Assembly: GCA_024760525.1 (NCBI GenBank)
Contig: CP060499.1
Coordinates: forward strand, 930,001 to 994,000
Source of the DNA: Nitrospira sp.
GTDB lineage: Bacteria; Nitrospirota; Nitrospiria; Nitrospirales; Nitrospiraceae
Reading direction: 5' to 3'
Length of the DNA: 64,000 nucleotides
Positions within the stretch are counted from its first letter, which is position 1. The number at the start of each line of letters is the position of its first letter. Of this stretch, positions 53,569 to 62,969 are shown one piece after another. Position numbers and translations under genes: made by a program. The notes below the pieces were generated by a model that was given only the letters and a program-made list of their open reading frames with translations, had not been told where the DNA came from and ran no database searches.

Positions 53569-54678
53569 ATGAATCGGGAGATGCGAAGCGCATTGATTGT
53601 CTGTACGCGTCGAATCGGCGACGTACTCTTGGCGACACCCGTCGTGCGCTCCCTCAAGACCGCGTTGCCGAACCTGATGGTCGATATGCTGGTGTTCGAA
53701 GGGACCCAAGATATCGTGTCGGCTAATAGGGATATCCGGCGAGTTTGGACTATTCCCGAACGTCCGACGATTGGGAAGCATTTGAAATTACTCCGTTCGA
53801 TGTGGCGCCGCTATGATGTCGCGCTTTCCGTGTTGGCAGGTGATCGGCCCACCTTTCACGCTTGGGCGGCCGGTCGATACCGTATTGGGACTCTCTTGCC
53901 GGACAACAAATCACGGTGGAAACAACGCCTGCTCCACGAATGGATTCCCTTTGACAACCTGCAGACGCATACGATCGTCATGAATCTGCGGTTGCTTGAG
54001 TCCTTGAAAGTCAAACCTCTTGGAACTCCTATTGTGGCTTGGACGCAAGACGATGAAAATTCAGTTCAGAGCATATTCCCTCAGATGCGGGATGCTCGAT
54101 ATGCCGTGTTGCATATTTCGCCAAAGTTTGCCTACAAGACTTGGACGGTGTCCGGGTGGGTGGCGCTTGGGCGGTGGCTGATTGATCGTGGGATGGGGGT
54201 AGTTGTCACAGGCGTGGAGTCAGGTCAAGAGGCATACTGCGAACAAGTCATCCAGGGGTTGCCGGGTGCCGTGAATCTGGTCGGCCGAGTGGCACTGCCG
54301 GCCCTTGGTTGTCTCTTAAACCGCGCGGCTCTGTATATCGGAACGGATACGGCCGTGAGTCATATGGCGGCTGCTGTGGGGGTTCCCACCGTCGTGCTCT
54401 TTGGGCCGTCAAATCCGGTGAAGTGGGGGCCGTGGCCGAAGGACTTCCTTCCCACGACGCAAAGTCCGTGGGTCAGGCAAGGCTCGCAGCGACAGGGAAA
54501 TGTGTTTCTGCTCCAAGGAGAGGGGGAATGTGTGCCCTGCTTGGCTGAAGGGTGCGACCACCACATCAACAGTTTGAGTGATTGCCTCCAGCAGCTGTCC
54601 GTGCAGCGTGCCATTCAGGCCGTTGAAACCATCCTTGGCGAGCGAACGCTCCTCCTCCCGACCCCGAGGTACGCATGA
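53569..54678 (+). CDS. GT9 glycosyltransferase (heptosyltransferase-like)
   Basis: 369 residues, the fourth GT9 protein in the window counting the partial one. ALIVCTRRIGDVLLATPVVRSL is the family N-terminus. The donor domain has LHISPKFAYKTWTVSGWVALGRWL and GTDTAVSHMAAAVGVPTVVLFGPS, with Asp-Thr in place of Asp-Ser. It is closest in style to WaaQ/heptosyltransferase III-like proteins. The C-terminal CVPCLAEGCDHH tail is again Cys-rich. It overlaps the start of the WbpM-like gene by an ATGA. Confidence 0.8.
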   Translation: MNREMRSALIVCTRRIGDVLLATPVVRSLKTALPNLMVDMLVFEGTQDIVSANRDIRRVWTIPERPTIGKHLKLLRSMWRRYDVALSVLAGDRPTFHAWAAGRYRIGTLLPDNKSRWKQRLLHEWIPFDNLQTHTIVMNLRLLESLKVKPLGTPIVAWTQDDENSVQSIFPQMRDARYAVLHISPKFAYKTWTVSGWVALGRWLIDRGMGVVVTGVESGQEAYCEQVIQGLPGAVNLVGRVALPALGCLLNRAALYIGTDTAVSHMAAAVGVPTVVLFGPSNPVKWGPWPKDFLPTTQSPWVRQGSQRQGNVFLLQGEGECVPCLAEGCDHHINSLSDCLQQLSVQRAIQAVETILGERTLLLPTPRYA

Positions 54679-56555
54679 AACAGTCGGCTGCCAAGCTGTA
54701 TCACTCCATTGCCGGACGATACGGGAACGTGGTGCTGCTGTATCGGTCATTTCTCGTCATCGGCGCACAGTTGGTTCTGATTCTCTTGGCAAACCTGACC
54801 GCGTTTGCACTGCGATTCGATGCCGACCTTTCTCCCGAGTATCGGCAGATCATGTGGGATCACGTTCCCGCCGTGCTGCTGATATTCGGTTCCAGCTTAT
54901 GGATATTTGGAATTCAGCGAGGGCTTTGGAGATATGTCGGCAGTTACGACCTAGGGAAAATTCTTCTGGCTTCCCTGACCGGTGCGGCGGCCTTTTACGG
55001 AGTCATCCATCTCATCGGCGGGATTACCCAGTATCCTCGCTCCGTCATCGTCCTGACCGGCCTGTTGAACGGATTATATTTGTCGGGCATACGATTGGCG
55101 GTGCGGGGATTCAGGGAATGGATCCGGATCGCCGATCCGACCGCCCGGCGAGTGCTGATCGTCGGCGCGGGAAATGCCGGCGAGTTGCTGGTGAGAGACA
55201 TGCTTTCCGATGCCAACTATAACAGCCGGCCGGTCGGGTTTGTGGATGATGATCCCATCAAACGCAAGATGTCGATCCATGGAATACCCGTCGTGGGTAC
55301 GATCGCCGATATTAGACATGCGGCGGATCGGCTGGAAGTCCAGGAGATCATCGTCGCCATTCCATCCGCATCAACCACGGTGAAGCAAAAAATTCTGGCG
55401 GCTTCGGAGGGGTGTACTGTCCCGATCAAGACCTTACCCAATCTCAAACAGCTATTGGGTGACCCCGTCTCGTTGCAACAAGTACGGCCGATGAGTCTGG
55501 ACGATTTGCTTCAGCGCGAGCCGATCCAGACTGATTGCCAGGACCTGCACCCGCTCATCACGGGTAAGACATTGCTGGTCACAGGGGCGGGAGGTTCGAT
55601 TGGTTCCGAGCTATGCCGGCAGATTTCACAGTACAAGCCCAAGACCTTGGTGCTGTTTGAGCGGTATGAAAATGCCCTTCATGCGCTCTTGCTGGAATTG
55701 AGAGCGGCCTTTCCGGAAGCGCAGATTCTCCCCTGCATCGGGGACGTGACGGTGCCCGACCGTGTATCGGAAGTGTTCCGCCAAACCGGTCCCGATATTG
55801 TGTTTCATGCAGCGGCACATAAACATGTTCCGCTCATGGAACTGAATCCAAAGGAAGCGATTCGCAACAATATCTTAGGAACCCGTGTGGTTGCCGAAGC
55901 CGCCATGAAGTCAGGCGTCGACCGTTTCGTTCTCATTTCCACAGACAAGGCGGTCAACCCATCGAGCATCATGGGAGTCACGAAGAGAATTGCCGAGCAT
56001 TTGCTTCAGGATTTGAACCATACGGGACTGACGAAGTTCACCGTCGTGCGGTTCGGCAACGTGCTGGGCAGCAATGGAAGCGTGGTCCCTCTCTTCACCG
56101 AGCAGATTCGTAAAGGTGGACCGGTGACGGTGACCCATCCGGAGATCAAGCGGTTTTTCATGACGATCCCAGAAGCGGTGCAACTGGTGCTGCAGGCAAG
56201 TGTGATGGGACGGGGAGGAGAAGTGTTTGTCCTGGACATGGGTGAGCAAATCCGAATCGCCGATCTCGCCAGAAACATGATTGTGTTGGCCGGCCTGGTT
56301 CCCGGCAAGGATATCGACATCATCTTTACCGGTCTACGGCCCGGAGAAAAGTTGTATGAAGAACTCTTTGAGGAACGTGAACTGGTTGAGGCGACCGCTC
56401 ATCCCAAGATCCATCGAGCCGCAGGAGCCCTTGTCCCAGTCGGCGAACTGAGCGCATGGTTGGAGTCATTGCAGGCCAATCTGCCGAAATACGAGGAAGA
56501 GGAGCTGCTCCGAGACCTGAAGCGGCTTGTCCCGAGTTTTCGTCCGAATCTCTAG
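54675..56555 (+). CDS. WbpM-like membrane UDP-GlcNAc 4,6-dehydratase
   Basis: 626 residues. Four hydrophobic segments fill the first ~150, then a Rossmann domain (RVLIVGAGNAGELLVRDML), then the SDR dehydratase domain from about residue 300 with GAGGSIGSE and NVLGSNGSVVPLF. The catalytic stretch ISTDKAVNPSSIMGVTK has Met in place of the usual Tyr, the Ser-Met-Lys triad known from WbpM, unlike the Ser-Tyr-Lys of FlaA1. It makes UDP-4-keto-6-deoxy-GlcNAc, the substrate of the WbpV-like reductase at 48420. It is inner-membrane bound. Its length is typical of the large form. Confidence 0.87.
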   Translation: MKQSAAKLYHSIAGRYGNVVLLYRSFLVIGAQLVLILLANLTAFALRFDADLSPEYRQIMWDHVPAVLLIFGSSLWIFGIQRGLWRYVGSYDLGKILLASLTGAAAFYGVIHLIGGITQYPRSVIVLTGLLNGLYLSGIRLAVRGFREWIRIADPTARRVLIVGAGNAGELLVRDMLSDANYNSRPVGFVDDDPIKRKMSIHGIPVVGTIADIRHAADRLEVQEIIVAIPSASTTVKQKILAASEGCTVPIKTLPNLKQLLGDPVSLQQVRPMSLDDLLQREPIQTDCQDLHPLITGKTLLVTGAGGSIGSELCRQISQYKPKTLVLFERYENALHALLLELRAAFPEAQILPCIGDVTVPDRVSEVFRQTGPDIVFHAAAHKHVPLMELNPKEAIRNNILGTRVVAEAAMKSGVDRFVLISTDKAVNPSSIMGVTKRIAEHLLQDLNHTGLTKFTVVRFGNVLGSNGSVVPLFTEQIRKGGPVTVTHPEIKRFFMTIPEAVQLVLQASVMGRGGEVFVLDMGEQIRIADLARNMIVLAGLVPGKDIDIIFTGLRPGEKLYEELFEERELVEATAHPKIHRAAGALVPVGELSAWLESLQANLPKYEEEELLRDLKRLVPSFRPNL

Positions 56556-56556
56556 T

Positions 56557-56598
56557 CAGGGGGCCGGCAGTATTTGCATGTCGACACGACGCCCCCTG
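56557..56598. repeat. 8-base inverted repeat after the WbpM-like gene
   Basis: CAGGGGGC (56557-56564) and GCCCCCTG (56591-56598) are exact complements around a 26-base loop, just after the stop codon. There is no T-tract, so intrinsic termination is doubtful; it may be an RNA hairpin or a protein site in front of the rfb genes. Confidence 0.3.
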
Positions 56599-56681
56599 GC
56601 GCCCATCGAACCCTCTACAGTTTTAACCGATGCCAACCGATAAGAACAGAAAGTGCCCGACGGGAATAGGAGGGTGAGGCA

Positions 56682-57422
56682 GTGAAAGGTGTCGTGCTGG
56701 CGGGAGGCTTGGGAAGCAGATTATTGCCTCTCACGAAGGTCACGAACAAGCATCTATTGCCGGTGTATAACCGGCCGATGATCTATTATCCGATTCAGAC
56801 GCTGGTCAATGCGGGTGTGACGGAAATCATGTTGGTCACCGGGGGGAATAGCGCCGGCGATTTCCTGAAACTGCTCGGGAATGGCAAAGAATTCGGCCTT
56901 CAACATCTCAATTATACCTATCAGGAGGGTGAGGGAGGCATTGCCGACGCCCTCCGGTTGGCGGAGCACTTTGCCGATGGTGAACCGATCTGCGTCGTGT
57001 TGGGGGACAACATTATTCAGGGAAACATCGCCATGGCGGCGGACCGCTTTCGAAGTCAGCGAAAGGGAGCGAAGATTCTTCTCAAAGAAGTGAAAGATCC
57101 GCAACGGTTCGGCGTGCCGGTTTTGGAGAGAGAACGTGTCGTAAGAATCGAGGAAAAGCCGCTCGAGCCACGGTCGCCCTATGCCGTGACCGGCATTTAC
57201 TTTTATGATCCGCACGTCTTCGAGTTCATCCGGGAACTGAAGCCCTCTGCAAGAGGGGAGCTGGAGATTACCGACGTCAACAACGCGTATATCAAGGCCG
57301 GGACGCTGACATGGGATCTGCTTCAGGGATGGTGGACGGATGCCGGCACCATCGAGTCATTATACCTGGCCAATCAGCTCGTCGGCCAAACCGGCGCAAA
57401 CAACCTTCAAGTGGAATCGTAG
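56682..57422 (+). CDS. rfbA: Glucose-1-phosphate thymidylyltransferase (short RmlA type)
   Basis: 246 residues. VVLAGGLGSRLLPLTKVTNKHLLPVYNRPMI is the RmlA nucleotide-binding signature, GDNIIQGNI holds the metal-binding Asp, and PYAVTGIYFYDPHVF and ELEITDVNNAYI line the active site. It makes dTDP-glucose. It is shorter than the ~290-residue enterobacterial enzyme, lacking the usual C-terminal extension that forms the allosteric site. GTG 56682 has AGGAGGGTGAGG just upstream. The stop is directly followed by the rfbB start. Confidence 0.86.
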   Translation: MKGVVLAGGLGSRLLPLTKVTNKHLLPVYNRPMIYYPIQTLVNAGVTEIMLVTGGNSAGDFLKLLGNGKEFGLQHLNYTYQEGEGGIADALRLAEHFADGEPICVVLGDNIIQGNIAMAADRFRSQRKGAKILLKEVKDPQRFGVPVLERERVVRIEEKPLEPRSPYAVTGIYFYDPHVFEFIRELKPSARGELEITDVNNAYIKAGTLTWDLLQGWWTDAGTIESLYLANQLVGQTGANNLQVES

Positions 57423-58439
57423 ATGCGCATTCTTGTTACCGGCGGCGCCGGGTTCATCGGCTCTCATCTGGTTCGACGTCTGCTGGTGTCGTCCCAGCAT
57501 CAGATCGTCAATCTCGATGCCCTCCGTTATTCGGGGAACTTGACGAATCTGGACGCGGTCAGCCGGCATCCGGGGTATGTCTTTGTCCATGGCGATATTT
57601 GCGATGCGCAACTGGTTTCATCCGTGATTCGCAAATATCAAATCGAAGGTATCATCAATTGCGCTGCGGAGACGCATGTCGACCGTTCGATTCTTGACCC
57701 GGGTAGCTTTGCGCGCACTGATGTGGTGGGCACGGGCGTGTTGCTTGAAGAGGGGCGCCATGCCGGGGTTGCGCGGTTTCTACAAGTCAGTACCGACGAG
57801 GTCTACGGTAACGTCGAATCCGGTCTGTCGACCGAAGCCGATCGGTTGGCGCCGCGCAGCCCCTATTCAGCCAGCAAAGCCGGGGGGGATCTTCTTGTGC
57901 TGAGCTATTGGACGACCTATGGATTTCCGGTGGTCGTGACAAGAGGCAGCAATACCTACGGTTCCAATCAGTATCCGGAAAAATTTATTCCTCTCTTCGT
58001 GACGAACGCCATCGATGATCAGCTGTTGCCGGTGTACGGTGACGGAAGATATTGCCGAGATTGGCTTGCTGTCGAAGATCATTGTGCCGCGATCGAACGG
58101 GCATTTTTTGATGGGGAACCAGGAGCCGTCTACAATATCGGTGGGGGAAACGAGCGCGAAAATATCGTGGTTGCCGAGGAGATTCTCTCGTATCTGGGCA
58201 AGCCGAAGAGCTTACTTCGCTTTGTGACGGACCGGCCCGGTCACGACCGCCGTTATGCCGTTGATTGTGGAAAACTGCGGCAGCTGGGATGGTGCCCTGC
58301 CGTACCGTTCGAAGAAGGGTTGCGCGCGACGGTCCGTTGGTATCAAGAGCATGCATCCTGGTGGCGTCCCATCAAATCCGGAGAGTTCCGGAAGTACTAT
58401 GAGCAGATGTACGGCAAACGGTTGCAGCAAGTGAGTTAG
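57423..58439 (+). CDS. rfbB: dTDP-glucose 4,6-dehydratase
   Basis: 338 residues. NAD loop VTGGAGFIGSHLVRRLL, AAETHVDRSI, the STDEVYG catalytic Thr-Asp-Glu and YSASK (Tyr-x-x-x-Lys), together with RGSNTYGSNQYPEKFIPL, are all RfbB hallmarks. It converts dTDP-glucose to dTDP-4-keto-6-deoxyglucose. It begins immediately after rfbA and is followed 85 bases later by rfbD. No 3,5-epimerase (rfbC) lies among them. Confidence 0.9.
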   Translation: MRILVTGGAGFIGSHLVRRLLVSSQHQIVNLDALRYSGNLTNLDAVSRHPGYVFVHGDICDAQLVSSVIRKYQIEGIINCAAETHVDRSILDPGSFARTDVVGTGVLLEEGRHAGVARFLQVSTDEVYGNVESGLSTEADRLAPRSPYSASKAGGDLLVLSYWTTYGFPVVVTRGSNTYGSNQYPEKFIPLFVTNAIDDQLLPVYGDGRYCRDWLAVEDHCAAIERAFFDGEPGAVYNIGGGNERENIVVAEEILSYLGKPKSLLRFVTDRPGHDRRYAVDCGKLRQLGWCPAVPFEEGLRATVRWYQEHASWWRPIKSGEFRKYYEQMYGKRLQQVS

Positions 58440-58524
58440 AACGACGAGTCCTGGTGAATAACCGACGGTCACACCAGTCCGAGACTCCACCTATATCGCA
58501 GTTTCAAGCCAGTCGATTGCCACC

Positions 58525-59376
58525 ATGCGAATTCTCCTCACCGGGGCCAATGGGCAACTGGGTACCGTGCTCCGCAGGGCGCTCGGATCCGAAACAGTCA
58601 TCACCAAAGATTTGCCGGACTTCGATCTCACGCAGCTGACGGTTCATGACGAAATCGTTGAAGCCTCGCCGGATTTGATTATTCATGCGGGGGCGTACAC
58701 AGATGTGGATGGGGCCGAGCGGGACCCCGACCTCGCGATGGCGGTGAACGCGAGGGGAACGGAGCAGGTTGCGAAGGCCGCCGTTCGGCTTGGAGCCCGC
58801 CTGATCTACATTTCCACCGACTATGTGTTCGACGGCGAGCAGCAAAGACCATATGGTGAGCACGATAACCCTCGCCCGATCAATCACTATGGACTGTCAA
58901 AATGGAAGGGAGAACAAGTTGTTCTGACATCGGGAGCCAATGCGCTTATCATCCGGACGGCATGGCTCTACGGCGCCGTCGGTAAGAATTTCGTGAAGTC
59001 GATCATGCGCGCCGCGCAAAGCGAGTCGGTCGTGAAGGTCGTGAATGATCAGTATGGATGCCCCACGTATGCCGAAGACCTGGCCTCCGTCGTCGCTTCG
59101 CTTACCGGTCGGGATGTGCAGGGAATCGTCCATGTCACGAATCGTGGACAGTGCACGTGGTATGAGTTTGCGCAGGCCATCGTCCGCGAGATGGATCTCC
59201 CCTGTTCTGTCCTGCCGATCACGACCCAGCAGGCAGGCCGCCTCGCAAAGCGGCCACCCTATTCTGTGCTGAGTGCGGACCGGCTGGTGTCATTGGGTTT
59301 CGCGTTACCTGAATGGCGCCAGGCATTGACCCGATTTGCCAAGGACGTTCAGGTCCCTCTCCCAGACCCTCAATAA
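58525..59376 (+). CDS. rfbD: dTDP-4-dehydrorhamnose reductase
   Basis: 283 residues. LLTGANGQLGTVLRRAL is the NADPH loop, IHAGAYTDVDGAERDPDLAMAVNARGTEQVA and STDYVFDG with YGLSK the catalytic motifs, and RTAWLYG the typical RmlD stretch. It reduces dTDP-4-keto-rhamnose to dTDP-L-rhamnose. Without rfbC in the window, the substrate must come from an epimerase elsewhere, or the enzyme acts on another 4-keto sugar. Confidence 0.87.
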   Translation: MRILLTGANGQLGTVLRRALGSETVITKDLPDFDLTQLTVHDEIVEASPDLIIHAGAYTDVDGAERDPDLAMAVNARGTEQVAKAAVRLGARLIYISTDYVFDGEQQRPYGEHDNPRPINHYGLSKWKGEQVVLTSGANALIIRTAWLYGAVGKNFVKSIMRAAQSESVVKVVNDQYGCPTYAEDLASVVASLTGRDVQGIVHVTNRGQCTWYEFAQAIVREMDLPCSVLPITTQQAGRLAKRPPYSVLSADRLVSLGFALPEWRQALTRFAKDVQVPLPDPQ

Positions 59377-59478
59377 GCAAGCGTTCATCCCGGCCAAAAT
59401 CCTTTGCAATGGCCGAGAGACTCGCTAAGATAGCGATCGATTGCTGCCGGGGAGGCAACCTCTGCTTGTGAAACACTG

Positions 59479-60015
59479 GTGAAACTCAAGACTCGGCAAA
59501 AGCCCGCGAGGAGTCTCCTGCGGAATATCCGATTGCTGGCAACCGATGTGGATGGAGTGCTGACCGATGCCGGCATGTATTATTCTGAGTCGGGTGATGA
59601 ATGGAAAAAGTTCAATACCCGCGACGGAATGGGGATCAAACTGCTGCAGAAGGCCGGACTCATCACGGCGATCGTCACGCAGGAACGGACCAGATTGGTG
59701 GCCAGGCGGGCTGAAAAACTCGCCATCCCCGAGCTTCATCAGGGGGTGATGGACAAATTGTCGGTGATTCGAGACATGGCGACACGGCATGGCATCTCAC
59801 TCCGGCAAGTTGCGTATATCGGCGATGACGTGAACGACATCGAAGCGTTGAAAGCCGTGGGGTTGTCAGCGGCTCCCGCGGATGGTCTCCCTCAAGTGTT
59901 GGAGATCGTCGGCTATGTCTGCCGCCAAAAGGGTGGAGAGGGGGCGGTCCGAGAGCTTGCGGACATGATTCTCCACTCTCGTAGCGAGACGAACATCACA
60001 AGACAGAATCGTTGA
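59479..60015 (+). CDS. kdsC: KdsC-like 3-deoxy-D-manno-octulosonate 8-phosphate phosphatase
   Basis: 178 residues, tetrameric C0-type HAD. LLATDVDGVLTDAGMYY holds the nucleophile pair DVDGVLT, FNTRDGMGIKLL the KdsC/sialate-phosphatase signature, and YIGDDVNDIEAL motif IV. It dephosphorylates Kdo-8-P to Kdo, needed for the inner core. The same domain occurs as the C-terminal half of some NeuA proteins, but LegF here lacks it and LegI does not make a phosphate, so Kdo is the probable substrate. GTG 59479 is the start. No kdsA or kdsB lies in the window. Confidence 0.82.
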   Translation: MKLKTRQKPARSLLRNIRLLATDVDGVLTDAGMYYSESGDEWKKFNTRDGMGIKLLQKAGLITAIVTQERTRLVARRAEKLAIPELHQGVMDKLSVIRDMATRHGISLRQVAYIGDDVNDIEALKAVGLSAAPADGLPQVLEIVGYVCRQKGGEGAVRELADMILHSRSETNITRQNR

Positions 60016-60023
60016 GGGAAGGT

Positions 60024-61475
60024 ATGGCGCGCACATCCAATCTCTATCCAGTGATCATGGCAGGGGGCAGCGGCACCAGGTTTTGGCCGTTAAGTCGCCA
60101 TCTGTTTCCGAAGCAGCTCTTGCGGATCGGGGGAGAGCATACGTTGATTCAGCAAACCATGCGACGCGTCTCAGGCTGTGCGCCCGCAGCTCACGTACTG
60201 ATCTCGACGAATGCGGCGCAGGCCGACCTCATCCGTGGCCAATTGGCCGATTGGAAGGACGACCTGACCGATGGATTCCTTTTGGAACCGGAAGGACGGA
60301 ACACAGCGCCCGCCATTGCATTTGCCGCCATCGAAGTGTTGGCACGTGATCCTGATGGTCTCATGCTGGTCGTTCCTGCCGATCATGTGGTAACAGGGCA
60401 GCGGGATTTTGAGGCGGCGGTTCAATTGGCTTCCACATTGGCAGCGGAGGGTTATTTGGTCACGTTTGGGATCAAGCCGATTCGACCGGAAACGGGGTAC
60501 GGCTATATCAAACCGAACGGCAAAGTACTGCTCGGCAAACAGGGAAAGCTGAAGGGACATCCTGTTCAAAAATTCGTGGAAAAGCCCAATGCGACTAAGG
60601 CAACCCAATACCTCAAGGCAGGTCACTATTTTTGGAACAGCGGTATGTTTGTCTGGCGTGCTGCGACGATCTTGGAGGAGATTGCCCTTCATCAGCCCAC
60701 GATTGCGGCCTCAATGGAACGCATTCGGAAACTCAAGAAGGACGGCGCGTCTAAACAGTCGATAGACGACGTGTATCGACAAATCACGCCGGTCTCTATC
60801 GACACCGGTGTGATGGAACGGTCGTCGAAGGCGGCCGTGGTGCCGGTGACCTTCAAGTGGTCGGATGTCGGGAGTTGGGGCAGTTTGGACGAAGTGGCGG
60901 AAAGGAATAAGGCCGGCAACGTCCTGACCGGACGAGTGATCGACCTTGAGAGCACCCATTCGATTGTCTACGCGGACCGGCGTGTTGTCGCGACGATCGG
61001 ATTACAAGACATGGTTGTGGTGGATACCCCTGATGCGACATTAGTGTGTCCGAAGTCAAGAGCGCAGGACGTGAAGAAGATCGTCGATGTACTCAAGCAA
61101 CAGCAGGCACCCGAACACCTAGAACACCTGACGGTTCAGCGGCCATGGGGTTCGTACACGATACTGGAAGAAGGTCCGGGGTTCAAAGTGAAACGTGTGA
61201 CGGTCAACCCCGGTGGACGGCTCTCGCTTCAGTTGCATCACAAGCGTAGCGAACATTGGGTCGTGATCGCGGGCACCGCGCGCGTGACAAGAGACCAAGA
61301 AGTGTTCGATTTAAGGGTTGGAGAAAGCACGGCCATTCCGGTCAACACCAAACATCGTTTAGAGAATCCGGGACAGGAGACCGTTCACATCATCGAAGTG
61401 CAGAACGGACCCTACCTCGGTGAGGATGATATTGTGCGGTTCAAGGATGATTACGGCCGGGTAGCGATGAGTTGA
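60024..61475 (+). CDS. manC: Mannose-1-phosphate guanylyltransferase / mannose-6-phosphate isomerase
   Basis: About 483 residues, bifunctional ManC/AlgA type. The guanylyltransferase domain has PVIMAGGSGTRFWPLSRHLFPKQLL and FVEKPNATKA; the C-terminal cupin isomerase domain has PWGSYTILEEGPGFKVKRV and LQLHHKRSEHWVVIAGTA, with the QxHHxRxEHW metal site. It makes GDP-mannose, a donor for mannose or GDP-sugar derivatives. ATG 60024 is favoured over TTG 60012, which overlaps the kdsC stop; GGGAAGG lies just upstream. Confidence 0.9.
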   Translation: MARTSNLYPVIMAGGSGTRFWPLSRHLFPKQLLRIGGEHTLIQQTMRRVSGCAPAAHVLISTNAAQADLIRGQLADWKDDLTDGFLLEPEGRNTAPAIAFAAIEVLARDPDGLMLVVPADHVVTGQRDFEAAVQLASTLAAEGYLVTFGIKPIRPETGYGYIKPNGKVLLGKQGKLKGHPVQKFVEKPNATKATQYLKAGHYFWNSGMFVWRAATILEEIALHQPTIAASMERIRKLKKDGASKQSIDDVYRQITPVSIDTGVMERSSKAAVVPVTFKWSDVGSWGSLDEVAERNKAGNVLTGRVIDLESTHSIVYADRRVVATIGLQDMVVVDTPDATLVCPKSRAQDVKKIVDVLKQQQAPEHLEHLTVQRPWGSYTILEEGPGFKVKRVTVNPGGRLSLQLHHKRSEHWVVIAGTARVTRDQEVFDLRVGESTAIPVNTKHRLENPGQETVHIIEVQNGPYLGEDDIVRFKDDYGRVAMS

Positions 61476-61548
61476 CGAAAGGAAGAGTCGGCGGGTCTCA
61501 CCAACGCGCCAAGTATGGGTCCGCCGAGGAGTTTACGAAGGAGGGATC

Positions 61549-62949
61549 GTGGGTTTGTTTCGGGAATATGATCTTCGCGGAATTGTCGGCAGGGAACTGA
61601 CCGAGGAGGTGGCCGAACGGTTTGGTCGAGCCTATTCCACATATGTCAGCGTGCGTGGAGTGAAGACGATCAGTCTTGGGCGTGACGGTCGATTAAGCTC
61701 TCCAGTCCTCCACAAGGCATTGCTCAAGGGTCTGCTTGCCGGAGGGCTCGACGTGATCGATATCGGAATTTGTACGTCCCCGCTGGTCTACTTTTCCTTG
61801 TTCACGCTGCCGGTGGGCGGCGGCATCATGATCACAGGAAGCCACAACGCGGCAGAATATAACGGGTTTAAGGTCTGTATCGGCAAAACAGCCATCCATG
61901 GAGAGGAAATTCAGGAACTTCGGCGAGTGATGGAACAAGGCACCTTCGTGCCGGGAGAAGGTCGTCTTTCAGAGCACCCGATTATTCCTGACTATCTGGC
62001 GCACCTCAAGAAGAGTTTTTCGCATGTCAGCGCACATCGGCTGCATGTCGTGATCGATAGCGGGAACGGCGCGGCTTCGCTCGTGGCCAAGCAAGCCCTC
62101 GAGTTGTTGGGGTGTAAGGTGACAGGATTGTATTGTGATCTGGATGGATCTTTCCCCAATCACCATCCGGACCCTACGGTGCTGGAAAACCTCTCGGACT
62201 TGATGCAGGCTGTGAAGAATTACCAGGCTGATGTGGGAATCGGTTATGACGGGGATGCGGATCGCATCGGGGCCATCGACGAGCAGGGCAATGTTTTGTG
62301 GGGCGACCGCCTCTTAGTTCTCTACTCCCGCGATATCTTGGCCGTGAAACCCGGCAGCACGGTCATCTCGGAAGTGAAGGCTTCTCAAAGTCTGTATGAT
62401 GATATTGCCAAACAGGGCGGACGTCCGATCATGTGGAAGACGGGGCATTCATTGATCAAAGCCAAGATGAAAGAGGAATCGGCGGTATTGGCCGGTGAAA
62501 TGTCCGGGCATATGTTTTTTGCGGATCGGTATTTCGGATATGACGACGCAGTCTATGCGTCTTGCCGGCTGATCGAAATCTTGGCCAAAGCGCAACGGCC
62601 GCTTTCGTCCCTCGTCTCTGATCTTCCCCACTCGGTGGTCACTCCTGAAATACGAGTGGACCTTCCCGATGCCGTCAAGTTCGATGTCGTTGAACAGATT
62701 CGCATGAAATTTGAGGAATACCTGAGGACCAAGCAAAGCCTTGGGCCCCACAAGCTTGTCCTTCAGGGCCTCATCACGATCGACGGTGTCCGTGCGAAAT
62801 TCGACGATGGATGGGGGCTCATCAGGGCGTCCAACACCCAACCGGCCTTAGTGCTGAGATTTGAAGCGATATCTTCTGCCCAGCTCGATGTCATTCGAGC
62901 GCTCATTGAAGATGAACTCGCAGAGGCGAGACGAGCCCTCGGGTGCTAG
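61549..62949 (+). CDS. manB: Phosphomannomutase / phosphoglucomutase (AlgC/ManB type)
   Basis: 466 residues. FREYDLRGIVG is the substrate loop, ITGSHNAAEYNGFK holds the phosphorylated Ser (usually TGSHNPPEYNG; here Ala-Ala), GYDGDADRIG is the metal loop and GEMSGHMFFADRYFGYDDAVYAS the sugar-specificity stretch. It interconverts hexose 6- and 1-phosphates and feeds manC and rfbA. GTG 61549 has GGAGGG 4-9 bases upstream. It follows manC by 73 bases. Confidence 0.88.
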   Translation: MGLFREYDLRGIVGRELTEEVAERFGRAYSTYVSVRGVKTISLGRDGRLSSPVLHKALLKGLLAGGLDVIDIGICTSPLVYFSLFTLPVGGGIMITGSHNAAEYNGFKVCIGKTAIHGEEIQELRRVMEQGTFVPGEGRLSEHPIIPDYLAHLKKSFSHVSAHRLHVVIDSGNGAASLVAKQALELLGCKVTGLYCDLDGSFPNHHPDPTVLENLSDLMQAVKNYQADVGIGYDGDADRIGAIDEQGNVLWGDRLLVLYSRDILAVKPGSTVISEVKASQSLYDDIAKQGGRPIMWKTGHSLIKAKMKEESAVLAGEMSGHMFFADRYFGYDDAVYASCRLIEILAKAQRPLSSLVSDLPHSVVTPEIRVDLPDAVKFDVVEQIRMKFEEYLRTKQSLGPHKLVLQGLITIDGVRAKFDDGWGLIRASNTQPALVLRFEAISSAQLDVIRALIEDELAEARRALGC

Positions 62950-62969
62950 CAGGTGCCCAGACCTCGTCA

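Noticed and set aside
54578..55222. Plus-strand frame of 214 codons in a second phase
   Set aside because: It overlaps the end of the GT9 gene and the start of the WbpM-like gene, both with strong motifs; its sequence is Arg/Ser-rich and looks random.
59479..60015. KdsC-like gene as a legionaminate phosphatase
   Set aside because: LegI uses an unphosphorylated sugar and releases free legionaminate, so no phosphatase is needed; Kdo-8-phosphate is the better substrate.
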